Shown piece after piece: positions 54,136 through 64,000 of a DNA stretch of 64,000 nucleotides. Source of the DNA: Triatoma infestans (lineage: Eukaryota > Arthropoda > Insecta > Hemiptera > Reduviidae); NCBI GenBank assembly GCA_011037195.1, contig JAAEAF010002738.1:121332-185331 (forward strand). The letters run 5' to 3'. Below the pieces are notes generated by a model. It saw nothing but the letters and a program-made list of their open reading frames with translations, was not told the origin of the DNA and ran no database searches. The first letter of the stretch is position 1. Every line of letters begins with the position of its first letter. A program made the translations under genes and the position numbers.

Positions 54136-57100
54136 TCAATGGTTTTCTCCTTGATCATTTTTTGTGACCATATCAGCTACACAAGATCTGATAGATTTTT
54201 TAATACTGACCTGGGTAAATAACATTTATTATTAATAATTTCTCTATAATTTTAAAGCTAGGGTTCTTTAATTAAATACATATTAAGAATGGGAATAATA
54301 TATTAATTACTACGAAAGTAGTTTAAAAGTAAACTAATAGCATCTAGCAGTCTGCATAGAGTGCGAACTGCGGCAGTACGAAATCATGATTTCGTATGTT
54401 TGTATTGTAACTGAATTACTTCTAGCGCGTAAGCATTGATTCCTCCTGCTCTCTGATAAATTCGAACCACTTTTCAAATATCTAGGTAGAAGGAAGCCGC
54501 ACTAATAATATAAATTAAAAAAACTAATAATTATGCTAGTGAGGCAGCCATGATACTTACACCAAGCGAATCACATTTTAAACCATGTGCTGCAGTTTTA
54601 TCTTCGAATGGTATATGACCATTGATTATCTTGACAAATTGTGAATCTTTTAACATTTCGATGTGATCTCTTGAATCAATTGTATGAATTATTGGAGGCA
54701 TTCTACAGCACTGAAAAACAATTTTAAGATTAAGACAACAACAGACTTTGAGGAAGTTATGTTCAGACTGTGAGGATAATTGTACTTATATATAAATGTA
54801 TTCACTTTTAGCGCTGAAGAAACTATCGCCTGACAGTCTACTAAATATATTAATTTTGATACTTTGGGCGTTAAATTGGTTGAACAGAATTCTACGGTTT
54901 AACTTGAGTTTAATATCTTTTAACTTGATTACCATTGCATAAGATTAGAAAAAAAATCCACATTAACTGTCAGAATTTTTTCCATTGAAATAAATAAGTT
55001 CCTTAAGTGCCAAAAACAGTAACTACAGCTAGTTGATAAAAATACCTGGTTAATACTGTCATCTTGCGTTGAGTCCTTAGTGCGGTACACAATACATTTT
55101 CCATGAAACAGTTCATCACCAGTATTATATTTCATTGAAGATAACAAGCATTTCCTTAAGATGTTTATTGCTTTTCTAATCTCATCTCTATCGGCCTCTT
55201 CTTCAATCGAACTTTGAAGGGCAAAGTCGAGCTTTTCATGCCAATTAGATAGTAGCGACAATTTATGTCTAATCTGCGCACAAATCAATATAATACAATA
55301 TTCTTCTCATAATGCTCATACTACATACAAAACTGCCCACACTGTTGGATTTCAGTGGAAACGAGTCCAGATTTCTCGCACGGTGACTGGGATTTCTCGC
55401 ACTGTGCAAGGTTTAATAGAGTGATAGTTGAACTTAAAGTAAGAATTGATTTTAGACTAATAATAATAATTACATCATATTCACAATAATCACATTATTA
55501 CGTCATTGTTGCCAGTATATTACTGAGGTTTAAAACAAGAAATAATAATCCTCAACAGGCACAATAGTATGGCTAAGTACTGCATCAGAAGTTGGCATTG
55601 AAGTTTGGTATACGTTCAGTCATCCCAGCCTATTATTTATATGATCCCGAACCGGTGTACCTACTCTATTGGGATCGCGGTATGCTCACGGATCACATAG
55701 TAGAGGCACCCGATCTGATATTGTGTGGTGAGGGTAAGGTATACATAGTAGATGTCATAGTCCCAGTCTCAGGTAATGATGTGCGGGCCTTCAATGAGAA
55801 ACTGATTAAGTACAGGCAGCTGGCAGCTGAGGTTACTTCTCTTTGGAGAGGCTTTGAATCTGTTGACACTGTGCCAAAAGTCATCTCTGCATTTGGTGTA
55901 ATACCGCGCGCTATCCAGGGTGGACTACACAAACTTGAAATCAATTGAAAGACAAAAATTTAATGCAGCAAGCTGTAATCCCCCATTCTTGTAGGATCAT
56001 CATGGAGATTTTGCTACAGTGGAAGGACGACCCGAGGCTTCTGGACCCCTAACGAAGATGGCCGGAGACGGCCTATTTATATAATACTAATACAAGAACA
56101 CAAAACAATGCGTTCACTTATAGGGATCTAGGTGCCTTCCTTGCCTATGGGCCTGCGGCAGACGTCTTAAAATACAGGGGGGGGGGGGATAATAATTATA
56201 GTAATAATAAAGTTGTAATTTCTACAGATGTTTAGTTGCTCACAATATGAGCCGAAAATAATAGTGGAATAGCACTTTAAGGGGAAATTATCCGTTACTT
56301 CACTCTCTCCCTCAACATAGCTGTCAATGATTCCAAAAGTAAAATTGAAAAAACAGATACAAATTAAATTTGTCCGATTTAGATTTTTCTCGTAACAAAT
56401 TAGGAACCAGAAAAATTTATGTCTAGAGTCAGGGCTTTCCCTAATGAAGCGGGGATGACATGAGAATGAATAGGATGATTAACAGCTAATGGAAATAGTG
56501 CAGCATTCTGCCATTTAAATTAAAGCTCTTTAACAGTGTTTGCGTTCTTTGATGCTATAAGAGGAAGTAAATATTTCTAGTCAAATATTCGAAATACATA
56601 TTTTAAAGTCCTCTAAAGGACGAAAAAAAGATGTTCTATAATATCTATATATACATATGTATGTATGTGTGTGTGTGTGTGTGCATATTAATGTTTGTGT
56701 GTAGAAAATATCTCATATAAGAAACATCGCAGGATGTTTGATAATTCGTCAGCAAACTTGATATTCCATTTTTTAGATACCACATTTGACAAGAATTTAT
56801 CGGTCAAAACGTAATTGTGAGTCCTAGTGACCCTTATCATGGCAGTCCTTCCCTACCTTCACAATGCTACGTTTACTCTACCGGATTAATTACACAATGA
56901 TATATTATCCTATTCTGTATCTTACATTTTTCTCATTTTTTTGTCAATATTTTCCCTGTTCCAAGCTTTGTTTACAATTCAACACATATTTTCACAGTTA
57001 ACTTTGGCCTTTTTTTTTTGTTTTCCCTTTTAACAACATTCAAATCACACAAACACACACATTAAAGTCACTTTCTTATTAGAGCATGTTTTGTGAAGGT

Positions 57101-60100
57101 CGTCTTCTCAGATTAGGTCAGGTAATAAATACACCTATTATTACTATTAATTTGGACTGTATGAGCTTTATACATATATTTTATACAAATTACAAAAAAA
57201 AATTCAGGTATAAATTTTTCCTATATTGCTTTGCGGCAAGTGTTGTGAAGCGCAAGGAAATAAACTAATTTATTATTATTTAGTTTCTTAGAATATAATG
57301 AGTAGACTGGGTCAGTCAGTTAAAAGAAATTATAATAGAGGCAGATTTTCAGTGGTTGTGGGATTGCCAGGACTCTAATCTGATTAAAAAAACACAGATA
57401 TTCATTACTAAATCAGTACAAGCAAGGTTTAATAGATTCAGATATCAGGCGAGTGGTTAACTCTGCATACAATACCATTTATAAAGCTATCTTTAGTAAA
57501 AGCTGCACCCACTTTTATCTACTATCGAATGTTTCGTTTATGAAAATTGTTTAATTGGTCAGTTTAGGGTCTCTCCAGGCAAACAAATTAATTTATATTT
57601 TAAAAAATGTAGTTACAAAATCAACAATGACGAAAAGTGGCTTTTTTGTGATAATAATGAAATTGAAAACATTTCGCATATATTTCTTGAATGCCCTTTT
57701 TTTTTACAATTTACAGAAAGATATCCGTATAAATATAATAACGTTATTGGATATCTGTTAAACCCTCAAAGTTATGAACACATAAAAAACCTCTACTATT
57801 ATATTAAAAGTAAAGTAAAGTAAAGTAATGCCTATTTTTTCAGGGGGGCTTAACGTCCAACTACCAAATTAGGTGTCGCGGACGGGGGCGGAAGCACTTA
57901 CTTTACTAATAACATTTTTTAAACAAATATAAAATTTAGCAGTTATACGCTGGACTCGAACTGGGGTCCTCCCACTTACAAGTCCGTGCTCATAACCACT
58001 ACACCAACACCCGCCCCTTACTATTATATTATTAACTTTATAAGATTAAGATTTATATTGTTCAATTAATTACTATATTATAATATATATTCAAAGTTCA
58101 TATTTAATTTTTATCACATTATGTCATTCAGTTCTTTCTGTTTATTTATATTTTGTAGATTTGATAGTTTTGTTTTCTCGCTGGTAGTTATGTAATATCT
58201 AAGAACCTTAATTTGGCTTTTCAAACCTAACTCCACTGTAATTATTTTTTTCTTAAATAAAGCAGTATAAAAAAAAAAATATATAATGAGAAGACCAAAG
58301 TGGAATTCGATGCTATCAAGAATGGATTGCATTGATTTAATAAATGATGGTAGTTGGGAGGGGTCTCAAGAGAAAACGGCTCTCAAGTTTTCAATAACTT
58401 GGAATATTAACAACACAAATACCTATCACTTTATCTAAACATTTTTTTTCTGGAACAATTGATTATTGGTGAGTTCTCTATAACGTTAGATTTCAGTGTT
58501 ACACAGGTTTGACGAAAGCGCTGTATTCAGGAATACAATGTTCTGTATGCACAGAAACAACGATATCCCTATCGCTACTATATTTTCGTCAAGGTAACTT
58601 TGTGCTCAATTTCCAAGTTTAAAAAAAAATGTTAATTATATAATTGTAATAAGAGAATGTCGTGTGAGTGTTTCACACCAGATTTTTTGGTTAAGAAAAA
58701 TATTACCAATTTATTAATGTTATATTTGTAAATTTAAAATTGAAAAATTAAATAATAAACTTCACTCACATTGTATGGAAGATTCAAATATTTATTAATA
58801 AGACTATCATCGCCCATCTGAAGCACTGTTGAAGCCCAACTTCGTATAGAATTTGGAGAACTGTTCAATAGTATAAGCAGCACTAGTTTACCATTATTTT
58901 CTAAATATTTTGCTAAATTTAATCCAACAGCACCGCCCCACTGATTAGCTATTATGGTGAATACATTGAAATTGAATCGTTTCATATCCTGAAGATAAAC
59001 ATCATTTATAAACAAATATCGTTTATTAAGAAATGATAGAAAAGAAAAAATATAATTTTATAATGGAATTATTATGTGCCAGTCAGGGTGATTTTAATTT
59101 AAATAGAAAAAATAATTTTATTTAAAAGATATACTTACTTCAAATAAATCTTTGGCAATCACATCTATATCGTCAACATCATGAGGTAATCTCGCCTCAA
59201 ATGTTGGATAATACAATCTTGAAGTTAATTTATCCATTTCATTTGGCTTCAAACTGGGAATTACAAATATCGGATCTACTTCTTTATTATATTTATATGG
59301 TGCACACAGTGTCATTGTTTCAATGAAACAGGCTTTAGGTACTGATTTCTTCTGTAATGATAGTAATTCTGTGATATCTTCAGGAAGTCTCCTCTGGCAG
59401 GCAGCAAGATTATTGTACTCTAAAATTAGAAATATGTTGATTCAAATTTGTTGATGGTCAAGGAATGGTGATGCAAACTGAATAGAGGGAAGGGATTAGC
59501 TATTTGGTTAGCGTATTGGACTCCCACGGGGAGGACCCGGGTTCGAGTCCAGCTGTGCAACTATTTTTCCTTGTGATGGGGAGTGTTGTCTATAAAGAGA
59601 GAACACTGACCGGAGGCCGGCAGTGCACTGATAAGGCTCCGGGCGCCACTGACCATAGTTATGGACGCGCCTAAAATTTAAAAAAAAAAATGAATTGAAG
59701 AGAAGTAAACACGAAAACATTTATTGTAATAGAAAACCTGAACACATGAAAGCAGTATTACAAGACCAAAACATTCCGAAAAGAACACTGCTTAAAGTTC
59801 ACACATTAGTGATGGGATTGTTAGAACGGATTGGGTCACTGGAACGAATAAATCAAATCATTGTGAAATTATTTTGTGTAAAAAGTAGTTATCTAAAGTT
59901 TAGCTGTTATGATTTAGCTATATAAAGTTTAGCTATATTTTATGAATTTTACTACATTCTAAGTTATAATCTTAAGATAAATTGAAGAACTCACAGGCAG
60001 AAAAGTACCATGAAAGTGATTCTTAAGTTCCATTGAGATGATCATACAATTTTGGGATAGATAAAACGTGATATCGTGTTATATAAGCGAGCTAGCTATT

Positions 60101-62162
60101 AACATATTATCTAATATTACTTGAATAATGTCATCATTTATTTCTTAATGCCTTCCCTTTTTTCTTATAACTTACGACAACTGTGCTTTATTAGTTTATT
60201 TTTTTATTATATTATGCTCAAATTAGCGTTTAAGAACTCCAAATTGTTGACAACATATTTAGAGATCATGCCACCTCAAGCCAGCCATCTGCGAAGGCGA
60301 GGGTAAATAAGGCATGCTTGTTTTAACCATAAGCCTGTCATTTTAATTCAGGGCTTGCTGACCTCATTTAATTTTTACCTGACCAAATACAAAAAAACTA
60401 TTTGAATATTAGAAATTATTAATAAAATTACCTGCTTTTTTGGAATGATCTTCCTCAGTTAAGGTAATTACACTGTCATCTCCGCAATAATTAATAATAC
60501 GATCAAGTTCTGGTAATATTATAGACCCCTTCATCAACTGTAATTCACAAGAAATAGCAAGTCCAGGGATATTCTTTTTATTTCTTAATTCACAAACTGA
60601 TTCCCCACCACTTCCAATACATATCAGTCTGGTATTACTATTTATATCTTTTAGGATGATATCCAACTTGTTTATTTCTTCTTCTGGCATCTGGAAGAAT
60701 ATACAAATTTTTTTGACAAACATTTATATAAAAAATAATATCACTTTTTATTGGTCTTTGTGTAATTATCAGTTTATCAATTTGAGCTCTAGTGAAAACT
60801 TATCATGTTCAAAAAATATTAAGCTGTAATATTCACGAAGCGCGGGAAGTAAACAAAAATTCTGTAGCCAAATATACTGATAAAAATTAAATCCGAGCTT
60901 GGAAGCACCTAAATGAGACTATCTTAACTGTCTTAATAGACTGTGGTTTGCGGACATATCGATATCTTATTTTCTGAAGGTAGCGACTATAAAAATGAAA
61001 CTCATAAATAATGGTCATTTTTGAAATTTCGTTGAAACTAATAGATAATTATTGTATCTTCTAAATCTTAAATTTAATAGATAAAAAAAGTCAATTCACC
61101 TTTCCTAAACAGAATACTTCAGATATTTCTTGTTGAGAATTTATATTTGTCATTAAAGTTCTCAAACTTGAACACTTCTCCTTCGGATGCGAGTTAATAT
61201 TAGCGGAAGGATAATTGTTCAAAATACTCAAAAATCTACAACCAAAACAATTATAATTGATAACAATTTGTATGCAATCAAGTAGAAACAAAAATAATTG
61301 AGCAGTCAGGGTAGAAATCTGTTTAACTATAAAACACATTTTTTTGTCTTAAGTAAGATTTACTGTCTTAGTATGCATTTTTAGCATATTCCTTCTTTCA
61401 GGTTTCGGACAAATATTTACTCGCACATAAGTCAAGACATCAGTCACTCGTTGATATTTATTTTTATTTGTATAATGTACTACTGAAATTTCTGGGAACC
61501 ACTAAACCACCGAAGACGGAACTCTTTTAAACAAAAGGCTAATACAAAAAAAAAAAATTACCTCAACGAAGTGGGTCGATTTATATCATGAAATACGTTA
61601 AACACATGAACATTCCTGGCACCTCTACATAACAGCCAATTTAGTAGATCAAGCCAAAAATTGTCTTCATTACCTTCACAAACAATTTAAATATTAAAGA
61701 AGAAATTTAACTAAATTGAGTACATTTAAATCAAATAGCACTATATTCTTACTTAAAATAACTAGACTTTTTTGACCAGAACAGATAAATAATTCTTTCT
61801 CCAGTCTTCGTATCCCACTGTATTTCATTAGAGCAACCATCTGGCCACTGCAGCCATCCTTGGAACTTTTGCAAGAAATAAAATAATGTAAAAATAAGAA
61901 AAAAAACTACCATGCAGTTGGTTGATCTTCCATTTTGCTTCAAATTAACTATTTATTAATTAGACTTACTTCAACATATCTATAGCTTCAGTGTTCAAGG
62001 TATCAGTAGGCAAGGTGAAAGTTCGTAATGGTTTAACATGACCTTCTTCTAGGCCAGATTTTATATCTTCCTGGATGATCCATTTTGTAGAAGGATGCAG
62101 ATCAAGTAAAGCTTCTGTTGTTATCCCTTTCACCGCAAGTCCATTCTCAAAAGGCAACATAC
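54136..62162 (-). CDS. FAS-B: paralogue of the 3' half of FAS-A, reverse strand
   Basis: Ten exons on the reverse strand: 62162-61970, 61865-61753, 61673-61562, 61235-61100, 60690-60432, 59419-59139, 58988-58770, 55273-55046, 54710-54561 and 54210-54136 (TGA). Each has the same length and phase as its FAS-A counterpart, and all are open. It encodes the end of ER, the KR remnant and the TE-like domain. Catalytic losses are shared: no KR glycine loop, no ACP, and the TE elbow reads ANQWGGA (Q where FAS-A has H). Protein differences from FAS-A are few in the TE exons (three in 73 residues in one exon, three in 76 in another) but more in the first exon (GMLPFENGLAV against GMLHFLKELTV). Upstream exons would lie beyond the right end of the window. 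One acceptor is weaker than in FAS-A (gcaaaag before 61865). Confidence 0.85.
55592..56185 (+). pseudogene. R2-like LINE 3' end, arm B copy
   Basis: Counterpart of 38940-38385. ORF 55592-55948 encodes YDPEPVYLLYWDRGMLTDH, VYIVDVIVPVSGNDVRAFNE and the tail VISAFGVIPRAIQGGLHKLE. A small deletion relative to arm A removes part of the region after LILCGEG. A 3' UTR follows, ending in a G-run. Confidence 0.75.
56560..56800. repeat. Fragment of the modular repeat with a (gt)n run
   Basis: tatgtatgtatgtgtgtgtg at 56655, then ataagaaacatcgcaggatg and aacttgatattcc, as in 15400-15490. Not present at the matching site in arm A. Confidence 0.45.
57550..57793 (+). pseudogene. LINE ORF2 C-terminal fragment
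   Basis: One frame reads NNDEKWLFCDNNEIENISHI followed by FLECPFFLQFTERYPYKYNN, a C-terminal Cys/His segment, then VIGYLLNPQSYEHIKNLYYYI. Its very end is shared with the inverted piece at 35395-35490. It is interrupted at its end by a SINE-B. Confidence 0.7.
57807..58018 (-). mobile_element. SINE-B, arm-B-specific
   Basis: Reverse-strand tRNA-like head (tggtgtagtggttatgagca and agttcgagtccagcg), a body with cctaatttggtagttggacg, and a (taaag)n-type tail at the left. The 13-bp direct repeat tactattatatta lies at 57794-57806 and 58019-58031. The empty site is preserved in arm A near 35390, so the insertion followed the duplication. Confidence 0.85.
59487..59690 (+). mobile_element. SINE-A in arm B (orthologue of 33725-33943)
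   Basis: Same insertion as in arm A, in mirrored orientation, with a tgaattga-type target duplication at the right side (59691-59698) and tgaataga at the left. It carries a deletion of about 15 bp in the body relative to arm A. Confidence 0.85.
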
Positions 62163-62439
62163 CTGGTAAAATTGATTAATAAAAAAATCTCTGAATTTAT
62201 TAAACTATTTGATTTGATTTAACTGATTACTAATTAATTAAGATCTACTAAAGACTACTGAACTACGTTAAGAACAATAAATTGTTAATTATTGTACTTT
62301 CACTTACAACTATAAGGTACTAACGCGTTGTTCTTACAGCGAAAATTCAAGGTTCGATTTCCATGACGTAAATCGGTGTTGAACAGCATTGTGAGAAAAA
62401 ATGGGGATCTCCCCTCATACTGCACCTCGGCATATTATT

Positions 62440-63060
62440 ACGGAAAGAATGTGGCCAGCCCAACTTGACGTCTAGTTAGACTGACCACCAATTTCTATTT
62501 GATATTTTCAAATTTTTTTATGACCAGACGTTAGTGCTGCGTTTGTGCCGGCGATTCACCAAATTTCAACGTTTGTGCCGTAAAATTAAAAAAGTTATTA
62601 AACAAATAAACTGGCCAAAGTCAAGTTGGTCTGCCCACAAACTTTACTTTCACTTTTTTCAATTTTCCTTTCTACTGATCGTTAGTGCTTCTTTTGTGCC
62701 GGCGATACACCACATTTCAACGTTTGTGCTGTAAGATGACAAAGAATTGACGAAAAACTGTTCGTCGTACTTGAAAACCAAAGGCCATGGCTGCGGCTAA
62801 TATTTGAAAGTGCCTGCTCCACTAACCACCAACGGCCCTTTTCACGGCCACCATCTAAAATGTACTGGCCACCGATTTCTAATCAAATTTTCGAACTTTT
62901 TTTCGCTATCTTAATGCTTCATATGTACCAGCGATCCATCAAATTCCAGCGTTCGTGTTGCAAAATTGACAAAGTTATTGAGGTAAGAAGTAGCATCAAA
63001 TTGGACTGGCCACCAGTTTCTAATGGACTTTCTGCAATTTTTTAGTGCTGAGTTTGTGCC
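62440..63060. repeat. Tandem array, arm B counterpart
   Basis: Reverse-complement units of the 30030-30980 array (gtgctgcgtttgtgccggcg, aaatttcaacgtttgtgccg). Homology with arm A fades past about 63050. Confidence 0.8.
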
Positions 63061-63349
63061 GACGAATCGTTACTTTCTGCGCTTTTGTTCACAGTGACTC
63101 TCGTAAGTCAATTATTTAAGAACTGATTCGATGTGGTTTTGAACTGGTGTATAATGTTTCTCTGAAAGGTGTGTTTTTATTAAACCGCTTATATAAATTG
63201 AAACCAATTTATGTTTAGTGAATAAAATGGTGTTTAAAGAAAATTTTTCACTTATCCCTTCCGAAATTAGAGCAAGGGATAGCCGTGTGGAGTTTCGCAA
63301 CAGTTTTTTTTTCTTTAAGCAACCTTTTCCTTGATCGTATTAATTGTAA

Positions 63350-64000
63350 TATAACACGGCTCTTATAATTCCACACAAATATCATAAGACACTATAGGGC
63401 GTACCTGAGCTCGCGCTCATCCCAGCCCGCAAGCTATACATTCATCGCAATCGACTTTACTATAAACAGAACTGTTTGTATATATACATAATCACTAAAT
63501 AAACGAGGAATGGGCACTCAAAAGTGCACTTAAGCGAACATAAAAATAAAGCATCCTAGACTAACCACAAAATAACCTAGTACACAAACCTCACACAGTC
63601 AATAAATACGTCATCCCTTGCACACCATACAAGACTAGCCTAAGGAACCTCTCAGTACTCGATATTCCTGAGAGGTCATCTAAAATTCTACAGCTACCCG
63701 AATCTAACGCACACAAACTACAGACAAGCAATAAATTACTATCACACAAAACATTCACTCCACCTACCCAAGGGAAAGATCCCAGGACATACGCTGCGAC
63801 AGAGCAGATTCCGCAGACATTTTGAAGGCATTATATGCCGTCTCATTTTCCAGAAGCAAGGGTAGAGTGCCATTTGCTAAGGTTAACATGAAATCCAGTT
63901 CCTCGCCACAAGTGTGTACGGAGATCTCATAGAGCTCACAGTCTAAAACCATGTGTTTAGCGGTCTCCTCTTCGCCACAGCGACATCGACCCTCACTCAC
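63350..64000 (-). pseudogene. LINE 3' end running off the window
   Basis: The reverse-strand frame from 64000 to the stop at 63764 encodes a C-terminal Cys/His motif, CRCGEEETAKHMVLDCELYE, as in Jockey- and R1-type LINEs, then a helical tail. About 400 bp of GC-richer 3' UTR follows to near 63350. The rest of ORF2 lies beyond the window. Confidence 0.7.

Larger units (their letters stand above)
53413..63050. repeat. Large inverted duplication, arm B
   Basis: Inverted counterpart of 30450-41140; contains FAS-B. It is shorter than arm A because it lacks the LINE ORF1 and fold-back block. It carries its own SINE-B (57807-58018) and a longer LINE ORF2 end (about 57550-57790). Confidence 0.85.

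Overview
The window looks like an arthropod, most likely insect, nuclear genome. It has AT-rich long introns with GT/AG splice sites, an animal-type (type I) fatty acid synthase gene split into small exons, and dense eukaryotic mobile DNA: R1-like, R2-like and other LINEs, mariner, Tc1, Helitron remnants and tRNA-derived SINEs. Nothing fixes the species. There are no bacterial operons, CRISPR arrays or bona fide rRNA or tRNA genes.

The host-gene content is a fatty-acid-synthase-like (FAS-like) locus in three pieces. FAS-A (+ strand, 3652-40418) has 25 recognised exons running from the middle of the malonyl/acetyl-transferase domain through DH, pseudo-methyltransferase, ER, KR and TE-like regions to a stop codon. 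All exons are open, and almost every junction is phase-compatible. FAS-B (- strand, 62162-54136) is a close paralogue of the last ten exons of FAS-A, with the same exon boundaries and nearly identical exon lengths. FAS-C (- strand) is represented by one strong exon (43216-42983) that encodes exactly the part of the acyltransferase domain preceding the first FAS-A exon. A weak candidate exon lies at about 53.0 kb. A and B therefore form a large imperfect palindrome (about 30.45-41.14 kb and 53.41-63.05 kb, spacer about 12.3 kb).

The paralogue is unusual as an enzyme. The acyltransferase Ser/His/Arg signature is kept. The DH motif is degenerate, the nucleotide-binding loops of ER and KR and the KR Tyr motif are gone, no ACP domain is found, and the TE nucleophile motif GxSxG is replaced in both copies. 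A single inversion with breakpoints in the intron before 3652 and the intron after 42983 would join FAS-C to FAS-A into one continuous gene, in tandem behind FAS-B on the - strand.

Layout: 1-3651, LTR-retrotransposon gag remnant, LTR-like repeat and unassigned sequence; 3652-21224, FAS-A exons with introns holding an R1-like LINE, a twin-primed LINE and degenerate mariner and RNase H-bearing LINE remnants; 21225-31268, a 10-kb intron packed with repeats, including an intact mariner transposase gene and a LINE nested in an older repeat; 31269-41140, palindrome arm A; 41140-53410, spacer with a LINE 5' region, a 103-bp fold-back with a hammerhead-like core, the FAS-C exon, Helitron, Tc1, LINE and SINE remnants; 53410-63050, arm B; 63350-64000, the 3' end of another LINE on the - strand.
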